This document shows positions 1 to 9,062 of a DNA stretch of 64,000 bases, piece by piece. A program made the position numbers and the translations under genes. Numbering within the stretch: position 1 is the first letter of the stretch; the number at the start of each line of letters is the position of its first letter. This DNA is from Roseateles sp. (GTDB lineage: Bacteria > Pseudomonadota > Gammaproteobacteria > Burkholderiales > Burkholderiaceae): assembly GCA_019232985.1 (NCBI GenBank), contig JAFAMW010000004.1, positions 36,896 to 100,895 of the forward strand, given 5' to 3'. Under the pieces are notes generated by a model, which saw nothing but the letters and a program-made list of their open reading frames with translations, did not search any database and was not told the origin of the DNA.

Positions 1-83
1 CCGAGAGCCGCATCGGCGGCAAGGCGGCCGCGCCGGCCGCGCCGGCCGCGCACAAGACCCCCAAGACCAAAGGAAAGAAGTGA
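1..83 (+). CDS. C-terminal end of an unidentified protein (partial)
   Basis: An open frame enters from the left edge and stops with TGA at 81-83. The visible 26 residues are rich in Lys, Ala and Pro (ends KTPKTKGKK), a basic low-complexity tail like those on some RNA helicases and nucleic-acid-binding proteins. The stop overlaps the ATG of the RidA gene by one base (TGATG), so the two are probably co-transcribed. The parent protein cannot be identified from this fragment. Confidence 0.55.
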   Translation, partial: ESRIGGKAAAPAAPAAHKTPKTKGKK

Positions 84-445
84 TGAGCAGCGACCACAAG
101 CCACTCGAGCGATTCGACGTCGGCGCGCGCCTGTCGGAGATGGCCGTGTACAACGGCGTCGCCTACCTGGCCGGCCAGGTGCCGAGCGACCAGACCAGCG
201 ACATCGAGACCCAGACGGCCCAGGTGCTCGGCGCGATCGACGCGCTGCTGGCGCGCGCCGGCACCGACAAGAGCCGCATCCTGATGGCGCAGATCTTCAT
301 CGTCGACCTCGCCGACTTCCCGGGCCTCAACAAGGTCTGGGAGTCCTGGGTCGTGCCCGGCCAGACGCCGCCGCGCGCGACCGTGCAGGCGAACCTCGCG
401 CGGCCGGGCTGGCGGCTCGAGATCGTCGTTACGGCCGCGGTTTGA
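83..445 (+). CDS. RidA family protein (YjgF/YER057c/UK114)
   Basis: A 120-residue protein of the RidA superfamily. Canonical RidA enzymes hydrolyse reactive enamine/imine intermediates released by PLP enzymes. The fold signature is seen in VAYLAGQVP near residue 27, a central helix with AQVLGAIDALL, and the C-terminal PPRATVQANL...LEIVVTAAV segment, where the Arg after the Pro pair is in the place of the substrate-binding Arg. Length is normal (about 120-130). ATG 83 is chosen over the in-frame GTG at 80 because it overlaps the upstream stop as TGATG. It is convergent with the YciO-type gene. The substrate of this paralogue is unknown. Confidence 0.9.
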   Translation: MSSDHKPLERFDVGARLSEMAVYNGVAYLAGQVPSDQTSDIETQTAQVLGAIDALLARAGTDKSRILMAQIFIVDLADFPGLNKVWESWVVPGQTPPRATVQANLARPGWRLEIVVTAAV

Positions 446-467
446 GCGCGTCGGCCGGCGCCGCGTC

Positions 468-1091
468 TCAGACCCCGAGCCGCGCCGGGTCGCCGTGGCC
501 CTGGCGCAGCACGACGGGCTCGTCGCCCGTCATGTCGACGACGGTCGTCGCCTCGCGCCGGCAGGGGCCCGCGTCGACGATGACCTGGATCAGCTTGTCG
601 TAGCGCGCCGAGATCTCGGCCGGGTCATTGAGCGGCTCGGTCTCGCCGGGCGGGATCAGCGTCGTCGCGAGCAGCGGCTGGTCGACGAGCGCGAGCAGCT
701 CCTGCGTGACGCGCAGCTCGGGCACGCGCAGGCCGATCGTGCGGCGCGCCGGGTGCGAGACGCGCCGCGGCACTTCCTTGGTCGCCTCGAGGATGAAGGT
801 GAACGCGCCCGGCGTGCCGAGCTTGAGCAGGCGGTACTGGCGGTTGTCGACGCGCGCGTACGCGGCGAGCTCGCTGAGGTCGCGGCACAGCAGGGTCAGG
901 TGGTGCTTGTCGTCGACACCCCGGATGCGCCGCAGGTTCTCCGCCGCGGCCTTGTCGTCGAGCCGGCACACGAGCGCGTAGCTCGAGTCGGTCGGGATCG
1001 CGCCGATGCCGCCCGCCTGCAGGATCTGCGCGGCCTGGCGCAGGAAGCGCGGCTGCGGGTTGTCGGGGTGGACCTCGAAGTACTGGGCCAT
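468..1091 (-). CDS. L-threonylcarbamoyladenylate synthase-like protein (Sua5/YciO/YrdC family)
   Basis: A 207-residue YrdC-domain protein. Family members make threonylcarbamoyl-AMP for the tRNA t6A modification; the YciO branch is a paralogue whose role is less certain. The N-terminal half has the family pattern GGIGAIPTDSSYALVCRLDD followed by RIRGVDDKHHLTLLC, matching the nucleotide/bicarbonate-binding region. The ATG at 1091 lies 8 bases after the PHP-phosphatase stop, and the same two families are neighbours in E. coli (yciV-yciO), which supports YciO over TsaC. Probably the last gene of an operon read leftwards. Confidence 0.88.
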   Translation of the reverse strand: MAQYFEVHPDNPQPRFLRQAAQILQAGGIGAIPTDSSYALVCRLDDKAAAENLRRIRGVDDKHHLTLLCRDLSELAAYARVDNRQYRLLKLGTPGAFTFILEATKEVPRRVSHPARRTIGLRVPELRVTQELLALVDQPLLATTLIPPGETEPLNDPAEISARYDKLIQVIVDAGPCRREATTVVDMTGDEPVVLRQGHGDPARLGV

Positions 1092-1099
1092 GTCGGTCG

Positions 1100-1978
1100 C
1101 TACTGCAAGCCGTGGATGCGCGCGCCGAGCTGCGTCCACACCGGCGTGAGCCGGCCCGGCAGCAGGTCGAGCCGGCCGAGGTCGGTATGGCTCTCGTCGG
1201 GCGAGTGGAAGTCGGAGCCGCGCGACGCGAGCAGCGCGAACTCCTCGGCGACCGCCGCGTAGCGCACCGCGTCGGCGGCCGTGTGGCTGCCCGTGACGAC
1301 CTCGATGCCGCGGCCGCCATGGCCGATGAACTCGGTCAGCAGCGCCCATTCCTCGTTCGGCGTGAAGCCGTAGCGCGCCGGGTGCGCGATCACGGCGAGG
1401 CCGCCGGCCGCCGTGACCCAGCCGACCGCGTCCTTGAGCGTCGCCCAGCGGTGCTCGACGTAGCCGGGCTTGCCCGGCGTCAGGTAGCGGCGGAAGACCT
1501 CGGGCACGTCGGCGCAATGGCCGGCGTCGACGAGGAAGCGCGCGAAATGGGTGCGCGAGATCAGCTCCGGGTTGCCGACGTACCGGAGCGCGCCTTCGAA
1601 CGCGCCCTTGATGCCGACCTGGGCGAGCCCCGCGGCCATCTCGCGCGCGCGCTGCTCGCGGCCGCCGCGCGTCGCGCGCAGGCCTGCGGCGAGCGCCGCG
1701 TCATGATGATCGAAGCCGAGGCCGACGATGTGCACGACCTTGCCCGCGAAGCTGACCGAGATCTCGGTGCCGGTCAGGTAGGGCAGCCCCAAAGCGCGCG
1801 CCGCGTCGAGCGCGCGCTGCTGGCCGCCGATCTCGTCGTGGTCGGTCAGGGCCCAGAGTTCGACGCCGTTCGCGTGCGCGCGCGCGGCGAGCGCCTCGGG
1901 CTCGAGCGTGCCGTCCGAGACCTTGGAATGGCAGTGCAGGTCGGCGTTGAGGATCTGTGTCTCGTTCACGCCGCCCAT
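1100..1978 (-). CDS. rnm: PHP-domain phosphoesterase, RNase AM / 3',5'-nucleoside bisphosphate phosphatase type
   Basis: A 292-residue protein of the YciV/TrpH PHP family; characterised members remove the 3' phosphate of nucleoside 3',5'-bisphosphates and act 5'-3' on short RNAs and on 5' ends of rRNA. Metal-binding motifs are visible: DLHCHS near residue 12, LTDHDE near 44, an IAHPARYG motif near 195 and GSDFHSPDE near 258. Length matches E. coli YciV. ATG 1978 is preferred to GTG 1996; neither has a clear ribosome-binding site. The gene sits between the M3 peptidase and the YciO-type gene. Confidence 0.87.
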   Translation of the reverse strand: MGGVNETQILNADLHCHSKVSDGTLEPEALAARAHANGVELWALTDHDEIGGQQRALDAARALGLPYLTGTEISVSFAGKVVHIVGLGFDHHDAALAAGLRATRGGREQRAREMAAGLAQVGIKGAFEGALRYVGNPELISRTHFARFLVDAGHCADVPEVFRRYLTPGKPGYVEHRWATLKDAVGWVTAAGGLAVIAHPARYGFTPNEEWALLTEFIGHGGRGIEVVTGSHTAADAVRYAAVAEEFALLASRGSDFHSPDESHTDLGRLDLLPGRLTPVWTQLGARIHGLQ

Positions 1979-2008
1979 TGTGCGCCACGCCTGCACGCGG
2001 CGCGCCGC

Positions 2009-4171
2009 TCAGGGTTGTTGCTGCGCGGGTGTCGCCGGCTTGAGGCCGCGCTGTTCGAGCATCGGGCCGGTGTCCGGGTCCTGGCCGGCGAACGCGCGGA
2101 ACATCGCGCCGTAGTCCTCGGTCTGGCCGCGCGACAGGATCATCTCGCGGAAGCGCTGGCCGTTCGCGCGCGTCAGGCCGCCGTGCTGCATGAACCACGC
2201 GTAAGCGGCGTCGTCGAGCATCTCGGTCCACTGGTAGGCGTAGTAGCCGGCCGCGTAGCCGTTCGCCCAGATGTGCAGGAAGTAGCTCGAGCGGTAGCGC
2301 GTCGGCACGCCGGCGAAGTCGGTGTGCGTGGCGGCGAGCGCCTGGCGCTCGAACGCGTCGACGTCCTGCTTGGGCGCGTCGGCCGCGAGGCCGTGCCACT
2401 GCATGTCGAGGTCGGACGCCGCGAGCAGCTCGGCGAGGCCGTAGCCCTGGTTCCAGCTGCCCGACACGCGGATCTTGTCGACGAGCGCCTGCGGCATCGG
2501 CGCGCCGGTCCGGTAGTCGACCGCGTAATGGCGCAGCACCGCGGGGTCGAGCGCCCAATGCTCGTTGAACTGCGACGGGAACTCGACCCAGTCGCGCGCC
2601 GTGTTGGTGCCTGCGAGCGTCGGGTACCTGGTGTTCGCGAACAGGCCGTGCAGCGCGTGGCCGAATTCGTGGAACATCGTCGTGACGTCGTCGAGGCTCA
2701 GCAGCGCGGGCTGGCCCGGCGCCGGCTTCGTGAAGTTCGCGACGTTGTAGACGACCGGCTTCTCGCCGAGCAGGCCCGAGCCCGCGACGAAGCTGTCCAT
2801 CCACGCGCCGCCGGCCTTGTTGTCGCGCTTGAAGTAGTCGAAATAGATTACGCCGAGCGGCTTGCCGTCGGCGTCGAACACGCTGAACACGCGCACGTCG
2901 GCCTGGTAGACGGGCAGGTCGTGGCGCTCCCTGAAGCTCAGGCCGTAGAGCTGGTTGGCGGCGTAGAACACGCCGTCCTCGAGCACGCGGTCGAGCTCGA
3001 AATAGGGTTTGAGCTCGTTCTGGTCGAGGTCGTAGCGGGCCTTGCGGACCTTCTCGGCGTAATGGTCCCAGTCCCAGGGCTTGAGCTCGAAGTGCGGGCC
3101 CGACGCGTCGATCATCTGCTGGATCTGGCGCGCCTCGTCGGCGGCCTTCGCGGCCGTGGCCGGCACGAGCGCGCCGATGAAGCGCTCGACCGCCTCGGGC
3201 GTGCGCGCCATCTGGTCGTGCAGCACGTAGGCCGCGAAATTCGGGTAGCCGAGCAGCTGCGCCTTGCGCGCGTCGAGCGCGGCGATCGAGGCGACGGTGT
3301 CGCGCGTGTCGTTTGCGTCGCCCTTTTCGTTGCGCGTCCAGGAGTTCGCGAAGATCTTCTCGCGCACCTCGCGCCGCTTGAGTTCGGCGAGCTCGGGCTG
3401 CTGGGTCGTGTTCTGCAGCACGAGCGCGTACTGGCCTGCGGGCAGGCCGCGCTCCTCGGCGTTCTTCGCCGCGGCGGCGATCTCCGCCGGGCTCAGGCCG
3501 TCGAGGTCGGCGACGTCGGCCGTGACGAAGGCGCCGGCGTTCGCGCCCGCGAGCAGCTTTTGCTGGAACACCGTCTCGAGCGTCGCGACCTGCTGGTTGA
3601 TCGCGCGCAGCGCGTCCTGGTCGGCCGCGGACAGGTTCGCGCCCGCGCTCACGAATTCGTCGTGGCAGACCTCGAGCAGGCGGCGCGACTCGGCGTCGAG
3701 GCCGAGCCGCTCGCGCTGCGCGTAGACGGCCTCGACGCGCGCGAACAGCTTGGCGTCGAGGTAGATCGCGTCGTGGTGGGCGGCGAGCAGCGGCGCGACC
3801 TCGGCGCGCGTCTTCTCGAGCGCGTCGTTGGTGTTGGCCTGGGCGACGGCCGCGAACGCGCGGTTCACGCGCTCGAGCAGCGCGCCCGTGCGCTCCATCG
3901 CGACGATGGTGTTCGCGAAGGTCGGCCGGGCCTTGTTCGCGGCGATGCGCGCGATCTCGGCGCGCTGGCGCTTCATGCCCTCGACGAACGCGGGCGCGTA
4001 GTCGGCGTCCCTGATGCGGTCGAACGGCGGCGCCGCGAACGGCAGGCGGCTCGGCTGGGCGAAAGGGTTGCTGGCGGAGAAGGGGGTGGGAAGGGCGGCC
4101 AGGGCGGCGCTCGCCGCCGCCAGGCTCAGCGCGCCGGCGGCGGCCCGGCGCAGGGAACTCACGCGAATCAT
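2009..4171 (-). CDS. M3 family metallopeptidase, peptidyl-dipeptidase Dcp-like, exported
   Basis: A 720-residue zinc peptidase of family M3. The HEFGH zinc motif occurs within TTMFHEFGHALHG, and the later WVEFPSQFNEHWA segment supplies the third zinc ligand region typical of Dcp/thimet oligopeptidases. The family cleaves dipeptides or short oligopeptides. ATG 4171 is chosen because it gives a convincing signal peptide (basic MIRVSSLRR, then an Ala/Leu core ending around ALAALP), so the enzyme is probably periplasmic. Thirty bases separate its stop from the PHP gene, so they may form an operon. Confidence 0.92.
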   Translation of the reverse strand: MIRVSSLRRAAAGALSLAAASAALAALPTPFSASNPFAQPSRLPFAAPPFDRIRDADYAPAFVEGMKRQRAEIARIAANKARPTFANTIVAMERTGALLERVNRAFAAVAQANTNDALEKTRAEVAPLLAAHHDAIYLDAKLFARVEAVYAQRERLGLDAESRRLLEVCHDEFVSAGANLSAADQDALRAINQQVATLETVFQQKLLAGANAGAFVTADVADLDGLSPAEIAAAAKNAEERGLPAGQYALVLQNTTQQPELAELKRREVREKIFANSWTRNEKGDANDTRDTVASIAALDARKAQLLGYPNFAAYVLHDQMARTPEAVERFIGALVPATAAKAADEARQIQQMIDASGPHFELKPWDWDHYAEKVRKARYDLDQNELKPYFELDRVLEDGVFYAANQLYGLSFRERHDLPVYQADVRVFSVFDADGKPLGVIYFDYFKRDNKAGGAWMDSFVAGSGLLGEKPVVYNVANFTKPAPGQPALLSLDDVTTMFHEFGHALHGLFANTRYPTLAGTNTARDWVEFPSQFNEHWALDPAVLRHYAVDYRTGAPMPQALVDKIRVSGSWNQGYGLAELLAASDLDMQWHGLAADAPKQDVDAFERQALAATHTDFAGVPTRYRSSYFLHIWANGYAAGYYAYQWTEMLDDAAYAWFMQHGGLTRANGQRFREMILSRGQTEDYGAMFRAFAGQDPDTGPMLEQRGLKPATPAQQQP

Positions 4172-4280
4172 TGTCAGTCTCGCTCGAAACACGGCGCGCC
4201 CGATAAGGCGCAGAACCACGGAAAGGAAAGGCGCGACTGTAGCCGGTCGCGCGCGGGCAGCGCTGACACGCGCGCAAGCT

Positions 4281-4302
4281 GCCCCCCAGCGAATCGGGGG
4301 GC
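4281..4302 (-). terminator. GC-rich hairpin after the chemoreceptor gene
   Basis: A perfect 7-bp stem GCCCCCC/GGGGGGC with an 8-base loop lies 8 bases beyond the stop codon of the upstream minus-strand chemoreceptor gene. There is no following T-run, so it is at best a weak or Rho-assisted terminator, or a 3' stabilising hairpin. Confidence 0.35.
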
Positions 4303-4309
4303 CCCGGCC

Positions 4310-6211
4310 TCAGAGGCGGAACGCCTGCACGGTTTCGTCCATGGCCTCGGCCTGGCCGCGCAGGCTCGCGGCAGCCGCGGCCGACTGCTCGACGAGCGCC
4401 GCGTTGCTCTGCGTCATCGCGTCGACCGAGCGCACGGCGCGGCCGACCTCGGCGGTCTGGCCGGCCTGCTCGCGTGAGCTGCCTTCCATCTCGCCGATCA
4501 TTTGCGCGACCTTCTCGACCTGCTCGACGATGCCCTGCATCGCCGCGCCCGCGCGGCCCGCGAGCTGCGAGCCGTTCTCGACGCGCTCGACCGACTGCTG
4601 AATCAGCACCTTGATTTCCTTGGCGGCCTCGGCCGAGCGTTGCGCGAGGCTACGCACCTCAGCAGCGACGACCGCGAAGCCGCGGCCCTGCTCGCCGGCG
4701 CGCGCGGCCTCGACCGCGGCGTTCAAGGCCAGGATATTGGTCTGGAACGCGATGCCGTCGATCAGGCCCGTGATGTCGGCGATGCGGCGCGAGCTCGCGC
4801 TGATCTCTTCCATCGTGCCGACGACCTCGCCGACGACGCTGCCGCCTTCCTTGGCGTAGCCCGACATGCGCTGGGCGAGCGTGCTCGCCTCGCCGGCCGC
4901 GCGGCTGGTCTGCTGGACCACCCCGTCGAGCAGCTCGACGTTGGCTGTCGTGCGCTGGAGTTCGGCAGCGGCCTGCTCGGTGCGGCCGGCGAGGTCCTCG
5001 TTGCCCGCGGCGATTTCGCGGGCGGCGCTGCGGATGTTCGTCGCGCCGCCATGGATCTGCTCGATCAGCCCGCGCAGGCGCTCCTGCATGCCGCCGAGCG
5101 CGCGCAGCACGCGGCCGAGCTCGTCGGCACCGCCGGCCGGCACCGGCTGCGAGAGGTCGCCGGCGGCGATGCGCTCGGTCGCCGCGATCATCTGTTCGAC
5201 CGGCACGAGCAGGCGCTTGAGCGCGCGGCGCATCAGCACGACGAGCCAGACCAGCGCGAGCGGCAGCAGCCCGCCGATCAGGTTGCGCCGGAGAGCGACC
5301 GTGCGCTCGCGCGCGCCGATCGCGTCGGCGAGTGTGTGCTGGACCTGGCCCGAGACCTCGGCCTGGAGCGCGGCCGCGTCCCGGAAGGTCGCGGCGAGCT
5401 TGTCGAGCGGGTAGTTGACGTCCTTGGCCGCGGCGGCGAGGGTGTCGTCGACGAGGCGGCGCTGCGCGTCGGCCTTGTCGATCAGCGGCGCAAGCGAGGC
5501 GCCGAGTTCGGCGTCGGCGGCGCGCGCCATGCGCAGCTGGGCGAGCATCGCCGCGCTGTGCTCGCGGTAGCGGGTGAGCGCGCGGTTGACGAGGCCGATG
5601 TCGTCGACGGCCGCAGCCGCGGCGATCGCGCCGAGCTCGGACAGCGCGTCCTCGACGCGCGGCGCGCTCTCGAGCCCCGCCGCGATCGACGGGTGCAGGC
5701 CCGACCCGGGCTCGAGGTTCAGGCCCGAGTCCTCGTCGAGGTCGCTCATCGCGGCGAAGGCCTGGGCGGCGAGCGCCTGCTGGCGGCCGAGCAGGTTGGC
5801 GAGGTCGAGCTTGGACGCGTCGAAGTCGGCGTTCAGCGCGGCGGCGGATTCGCCGAGCGCCTTCGCCGCGGCGCGGTGGCGCGCGTCGAAGTCGGCCGCG
5901 CCGAGCGCGGCCTCGAGCTTCGCGAGGCTGGCCTGGACGGCCTGGCGCGCGGCCGGCAGTTCGTCGCGCGCGGCCGGCCGCGTGCTCAGCGCCTCGGCGC
6001 CGAGGCGGCGCTGCTGGCGCAGCGCGCCGAGCACGCCCTGCCAGGCCTGGTTCAGCGGCAGCGCGGCGCGTTCGCCGCGCGCGAGCTGGAGGTCGGCGTT
6101 GAGCTTGGCGATGAGCATCACGCCAGGGACGATCGAGAGCACCAGCGCGATCACGGCGACGATGGTCAGGCGCGTGCGCAGGCTCAGTTGATTTTGGGGA
6201 GCGACGGACAT
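4310..6211 (-). CDS. Methyl-accepting chemotaxis protein 1
   Basis: A 633-residue transmembrane chemoreceptor. A short cytoplasmic start is followed by a first membrane segment ([20 protein letters not shown]), a long Ala-rich helical periplasmic region of about 280 residues, a second membrane segment ([17 protein letters not shown]), a HAMP domain, and the signalling domain with the conserved hairpin tip ([20 protein letters not shown]). The protein ends [12 protein letters not shown] and has no CheR-binding pentapeptide. The first ATG of the frame is at 6256; I prefer 6211 because it leaves the usual 13 residues before the membrane and leaves room for a 5' leader, but the start is uncertain. 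The ligand is unknown. Confidence 0.9.
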   Translation of the reverse strand: MSVAPQNQLSLRTRLTIVAVIALVLSIVPGVMLIAKLNADLQLARGERAALPLNQAWQGVLGALRQQRRLGAEALSTRPAARDELPAARQAVQASLAKLEAALGAADFDARHRAAAKALGESAAALNADFDASKLDLANLLGRQQALAAQAFAAMSDLDEDSGLNLEPGSGLHPSIAAGLESAPRVEDALSELGAIAAAAAVDDIGLVNRALTRYREHSAAMLAQLRMARAADAELGASLAPLIDKADAQRRLVDDTLAAAAKDVNYPLDKLAATFRDAAALQAEVSGQVQHTLADAIGARERTVALRRNLIGGLLPLALVWLVVLMRRALKRLLVPVEQMIAATERIAAGDLSQPVPAGGADELGRVLRALGGMQERLRGLIEQIHGGATNIRSAAREIAAGNEDLAGRTEQAAAELQRTTANVELLDGVVQQTSRAAGEASTLAQRMSGYAKEGGSVVGEVVGTMEEISASSRRIADITGLIDGIAFQTNILALNAAVEAARAGEQGRGFAVVAAEVRSLAQRSAEAAKEIKVLIQQSVERVENGSQLAGRAGAAMQGIVEQVEKVAQMIGEMEGSSREQAGQTAEVGRAVRSVDAMTQSNAALVEQSAAAAASLRGQAEAMDETVQAFRL

Positions 6212-6315
6212 GGCGGTCGAGATGACGGAGGAATACTGAGTCTGGGAAACCCGCATGTCACTGTTTTGACAAATATGTTGCCAGGGCTGTCAATCGCCGC
6301 TCTTTGCGCAATCCT

Positions 6316-8043
6316 TCACGCCTGCTGGGCCACGACGATCATCTGCACGCGGGTCTGGCCGTTCCATTCGTTGAGGTCGAGCCGGTAGGCCAGGCGCGCG
6401 TGCTCGGGCAGCGGCGCGTCGTGGTGGAACCAGATCGCGTCGCGCAGCAGGCCGGCGTGGCGCAGGCGCAGCTTCAGGTGCTTCTCGCCGACGAGGCGCT
6501 GCGCGATCACCTCGAACTCGTCGCAGAACACCGGGGCCTCGAAGGCCTGGCCCCAGACGCTCGCGTCGAGCGCGCGCACGGTGTCGGGCTTGTAGGCCTC
6601 GGGCGGCAGCGGGCCGTCGGTGTGGAGGGTGTTCGTGAGCTGGTCCTCGACCAGCCATTCCTCGGCGACGCGGCGCAGCGCCGCGTCGAAGCGCGCGAGC
6701 GCGGCGGCGCCGTCGTCCGCGGCGGCGTCGACCTCGAGCGTGCAGCCGGCCGCCATCGCGTGGCCGCCGAACTTGCGCAGCACGCCGGGCTCGCGCTTGG
6801 CGACGAGGTCGAGCGCGTCGCGCAGGTGGAAGCCCGGGATCGAGCGGCCCGAGCCCTTGAGCGCGCCGTCCTGGCCGCGCGCGAACACGAAGGTCGGGCG
6901 GTGCAGGCGCTCCTTGATGCGCGACGCGACGATGCCGACGACGCCCTCGTGGAAGTCGGCGTCGAACAGCGCGAGCGCGGCCGGCGGGGCGCCGTGCGGC
7001 ATCAGCGCGTCGAGCTTGTCCTCGGCGAGTTCGCGCATGCCGGTCTCGATCTCGCGGCGCTCGCGGTTGATGCGGTCGAGCTCGGCGGCGAGTTCGGCCG
7101 CGCGGCCCGCGTCCTCGGTCAACAGGCATTCGATGCCCAGCGTCATGTCGGCGAGCCGGCCGGCGGCGTTGATGCGGGGCCCCAGCGTGAAGCCGAGGTC
7201 GGTCGTCGAAGCGCGGCTCGCGTCGCGCTTCGCGGCCGCGAACAGCGCGGCGACGCCGGGCTGCATGCGGCCGCCGCGCATGCGCTTGACGCCCTGGGCG
7301 ACGAGGCGGCGGTTGTTCGCGTCGAGGCGCACGACGTCGGCGACGGTGCCGAGCGCGACGAGGTCGAGCAGGCCGTCGAGGCGCGGCTGCTCGCCGCCCG
7401 CGTAGCGCCCCCGCGCGCGCAGCTCGGCGCGCAGCGCGAGCAGCAGGTAGAACGCGACGCCGACGCCCGCGAGGTGCTTGCTCGCGAAGCTGCAGCCGGG
7501 CTGGTTCGGGTTGATCAGCGCGTCGGCGTCGGGCAGTCCGCCGCTGGCCGGCAGGTGGTGGTCGGTCACGAGCACCTTGAGGCCGCGCGCCTTCGCGTGG
7601 GCGACGCCCTCGACGCTCGCGATGCCGTTGTCGACGGTCATCAGCAGCTGCGGCGCGCGCTCGAGCGCGAGGTCGACGATCGGCGGCGTGAGGCCGTAGC
7701 CGTGCACGGCGCGGTCGGGCACGACGTAGCAGAGCTGGCCCGGCGCGGCGCCGAGCAGCGCGAGGCCGCGCAGCGCGACGGCGCAGGCGGTCGCGCCGTC
7801 GCAGTCGTAGTCGGCGACGATGCAGACGCGCTCGCCCGCGTCGAGCGTGTCGGCGAGCAGGCGCGCGGCGCGGTCCATGTCGCGCATGTCGCCGGGGGGC
7901 AGCAGGCGCGCGAGGCCGTCGTCGAGCTCGTCGGCGCTCTGCACGCCGCGCGCCGCGAACAGCTGCGCGAGCAGCGGCGCGACGCCGGCCTGCTCGAGCG
8001 CCCAGGCCGCGCGCGGCGGCACGTCCCGCTGCACGAGCTTCAT
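6316..8043 (-). CDS. recJ: Single-stranded-DNA-specific exonuclease RecJ
   Basis: A 575-residue 5'-3' single-strand exonuclease of the DHH phosphoesterase family, used in RecFOR recombination and mismatch/base-excision repair. Catalytic motifs are present: DYDCDG at residues 78-83, TVDNGI near 137, TDHH at 160-163 and GTVADVV further on, then the DHHA1 motif GGHAMAAG near 455 and a C-terminal OB-fold region. Length matches the family (about 560-580). Its ATG overlaps the stop of the upstream gene as ATGA, so translation of the two is probably coupled. Confidence 0.97.
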   Translation of the reverse strand: MKLVQRDVPPRAAWALEQAGVAPLLAQLFAARGVQSADELDDGLARLLPPGDMRDMDRAARLLADTLDAGERVCIVADYDCDGATACAVALRGLALLGAAPGQLCYVVPDRAVHGYGLTPPIVDLALERAPQLLMTVDNGIASVEGVAHAKARGLKVLVTDHHLPASGGLPDADALINPNQPGCSFASKHLAGVGVAFYLLLALRAELRARGRYAGGEQPRLDGLLDLVALGTVADVVRLDANNRRLVAQGVKRMRGGRMQPGVAALFAAAKRDASRASTTDLGFTLGPRINAAGRLADMTLGIECLLTEDAGRAAELAAELDRINRERREIETGMRELAEDKLDALMPHGAPPAALALFDADFHEGVVGIVASRIKERLHRPTFVFARGQDGALKGSGRSIPGFHLRDALDLVAKREPGVLRKFGGHAMAAGCTLEVDAAADDGAAALARFDAALRRVAEEWLVEDQLTNTLHTDGPLPPEAYKPDTVRALDASVWGQAFEAPVFCDEFEVIAQRLVGEKHLKLRLRHAGLLRDAIWFHHDAPLPEHARLAYRLDLNEWNGQTRVQMIVVAQQA

Positions 8044-8969
8044 AGCGCCTCCAGCACGGCGGCGACGTCGGCGCGCGGCGGCCTGAAGCGCTGCCAGAGC
8101 CCGCGCAGGCCGTTCGCGGGCGCGGGCTCGAAGGTCTGCGCATGGCGCTCGCCGGCGAGCGTGAGCGTCACGGCGGTGCCCGCGCGCGCGGCGTCGAGCA
8201 GGGCCTGGACCGGGCCCGCGTCGAGTTCGCGCCAGCCGGCCATCCAGGCCGGCCAGTCGCCGGCGAGCAGCGCGGCCGACAGGCGCGCGTCGATCGCGAG
8301 GCGGGCCGGCGGCGCCGTACCGGTCGACGCGCCGCAGCCGCTGATCCAGATGCTGTTGACGGCGGCGCGGCCGCGCGCCTCGCGCGCCTGGTTCAGCGGG
8401 TGCTCGTGGAGCAGCATCTGCGCCTCGTTCTGCAGCGTGCGCAGGCGGCGCGCCGCGGGCATCCACGGCTCGACGCTGCGCGCGAGCACGCGCTCGACGC
8501 TCGCCACCGGTGCCTCCCGGGCCAGGTCGGCCAGCGACGCGTGGCCGACCAGCCATTGGCGCGGCCCGGCGAAGTGGCAGCGCCAGCCCTCGACGGCCGG
8601 GAACAACGGGGCGAGCAGGTCGAAGTAGGCGCGCGCCTCGGCCGCGCCGAAGTCCTCGGGCGCGAGCGCGCGCACGCCGTCCGTACCGACCGCGAAATGC
8701 AGCGGCGTGAGCAGGGCCCAGGGTTCGCGCGGATCGAGGCCGTTGGCGCCGGCGAGCCAGGCGGCCGTCGGCACGGCGCCGGCCGGCTCGCCGCGCAGCT
8801 GCGCGAGCCGGGCTTCGTGCGGCATCGCCGGGCTGAACTCGTCGTCGCCGGCGCGGGCGGTCGGGCGCAGCCGCGCAAGCAGCTCGGCAAGGCGGGGCAG
8901 CGGCGTCTGTGCGAGCGCGGCGGGGCAGGCGTCGCCGAGCGCAGCGGCGTGGGGGATCAGCAGATGCAT
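8040..8969 (-). CDS. Phosphoglycerate mutase-like protein of unknown function (recJ partner)
   Basis: A 309-residue protein usually labelled 'phosphoglycerate mutase' in Burkholderiales because of a distant resemblance to cofactor-independent enzymes; the function is not established. The most conserved segment is HEHPLNQAREARGRAAVNSIWISGCG (residues about 188-213), whose 'NSxWxxGxG' pattern also occurs in alkaline-phosphatase-superfamily mutases. I see no complete catalytic Ser/metal motif set, so enzyme activity is doubtful. The stop overlaps the recJ start by 4 bases. Its ATG at 8969 is 93 bp from the divergent phosphoesterase gene, so a divergent promoter region lies at 8970-9062. Confidence 0.7.
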   Translation of the reverse strand: MHLLIPHAAALGDACPAALAQTPLPRLAELLARLRPTARAGDDEFSPAMPHEARLAQLRGEPAGAVPTAAWLAGANGLDPREPWALLTPLHFAVGTDGVRALAPEDFGAAEARAYFDLLAPLFPAVEGWRCHFAGPRQWLVGHASLADLAREAPVASVERVLARSVEPWMPAARRLRTLQNEAQMLLHEHPLNQAREARGRAAVNSIWISGCGASTGTAPPARLAIDARLSAALLAGDWPAWMAGWRELDAGPVQALLDAARAGTAVTLTLAGERHAQTFEPAPANGLRGLWQRFRPPRADVAAVLEAL

Positions 8970-9062
8970 GGGGGCCGATTGTCGTCGGCCCGGCCGCCGG
9001 GCCGCGGCGCCGTGCCAACGCCTTCACATCCATGTCACGCGCGCCCGGCAAGCTGAAGGACC

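Noticed and set aside
1112..4477. Very long open frame (over 1000 codons) on the plus strand opposite the PHP and M3 genes
   Set aside because: It is an Arg/Val-rich antisense shadow produced by GC-rich codon use; the minus-strand frames carry clear catalytic motifs.
6266..6293. TTGACA and TGTCAA inverted hexamers as a promoter for chemoreceptor 1
   Set aside because: No -10 hexamer lies at suitable distance on either strand, so only a 16-base-spaced inverted repeat remains.
8040..8969. Genuine 2,3-bisphosphoglycerate-independent phosphoglycerate mutase
   Set aside because: It is too short and lacks the Ser/metal-ligand motif set; only a weak resemblance remains.
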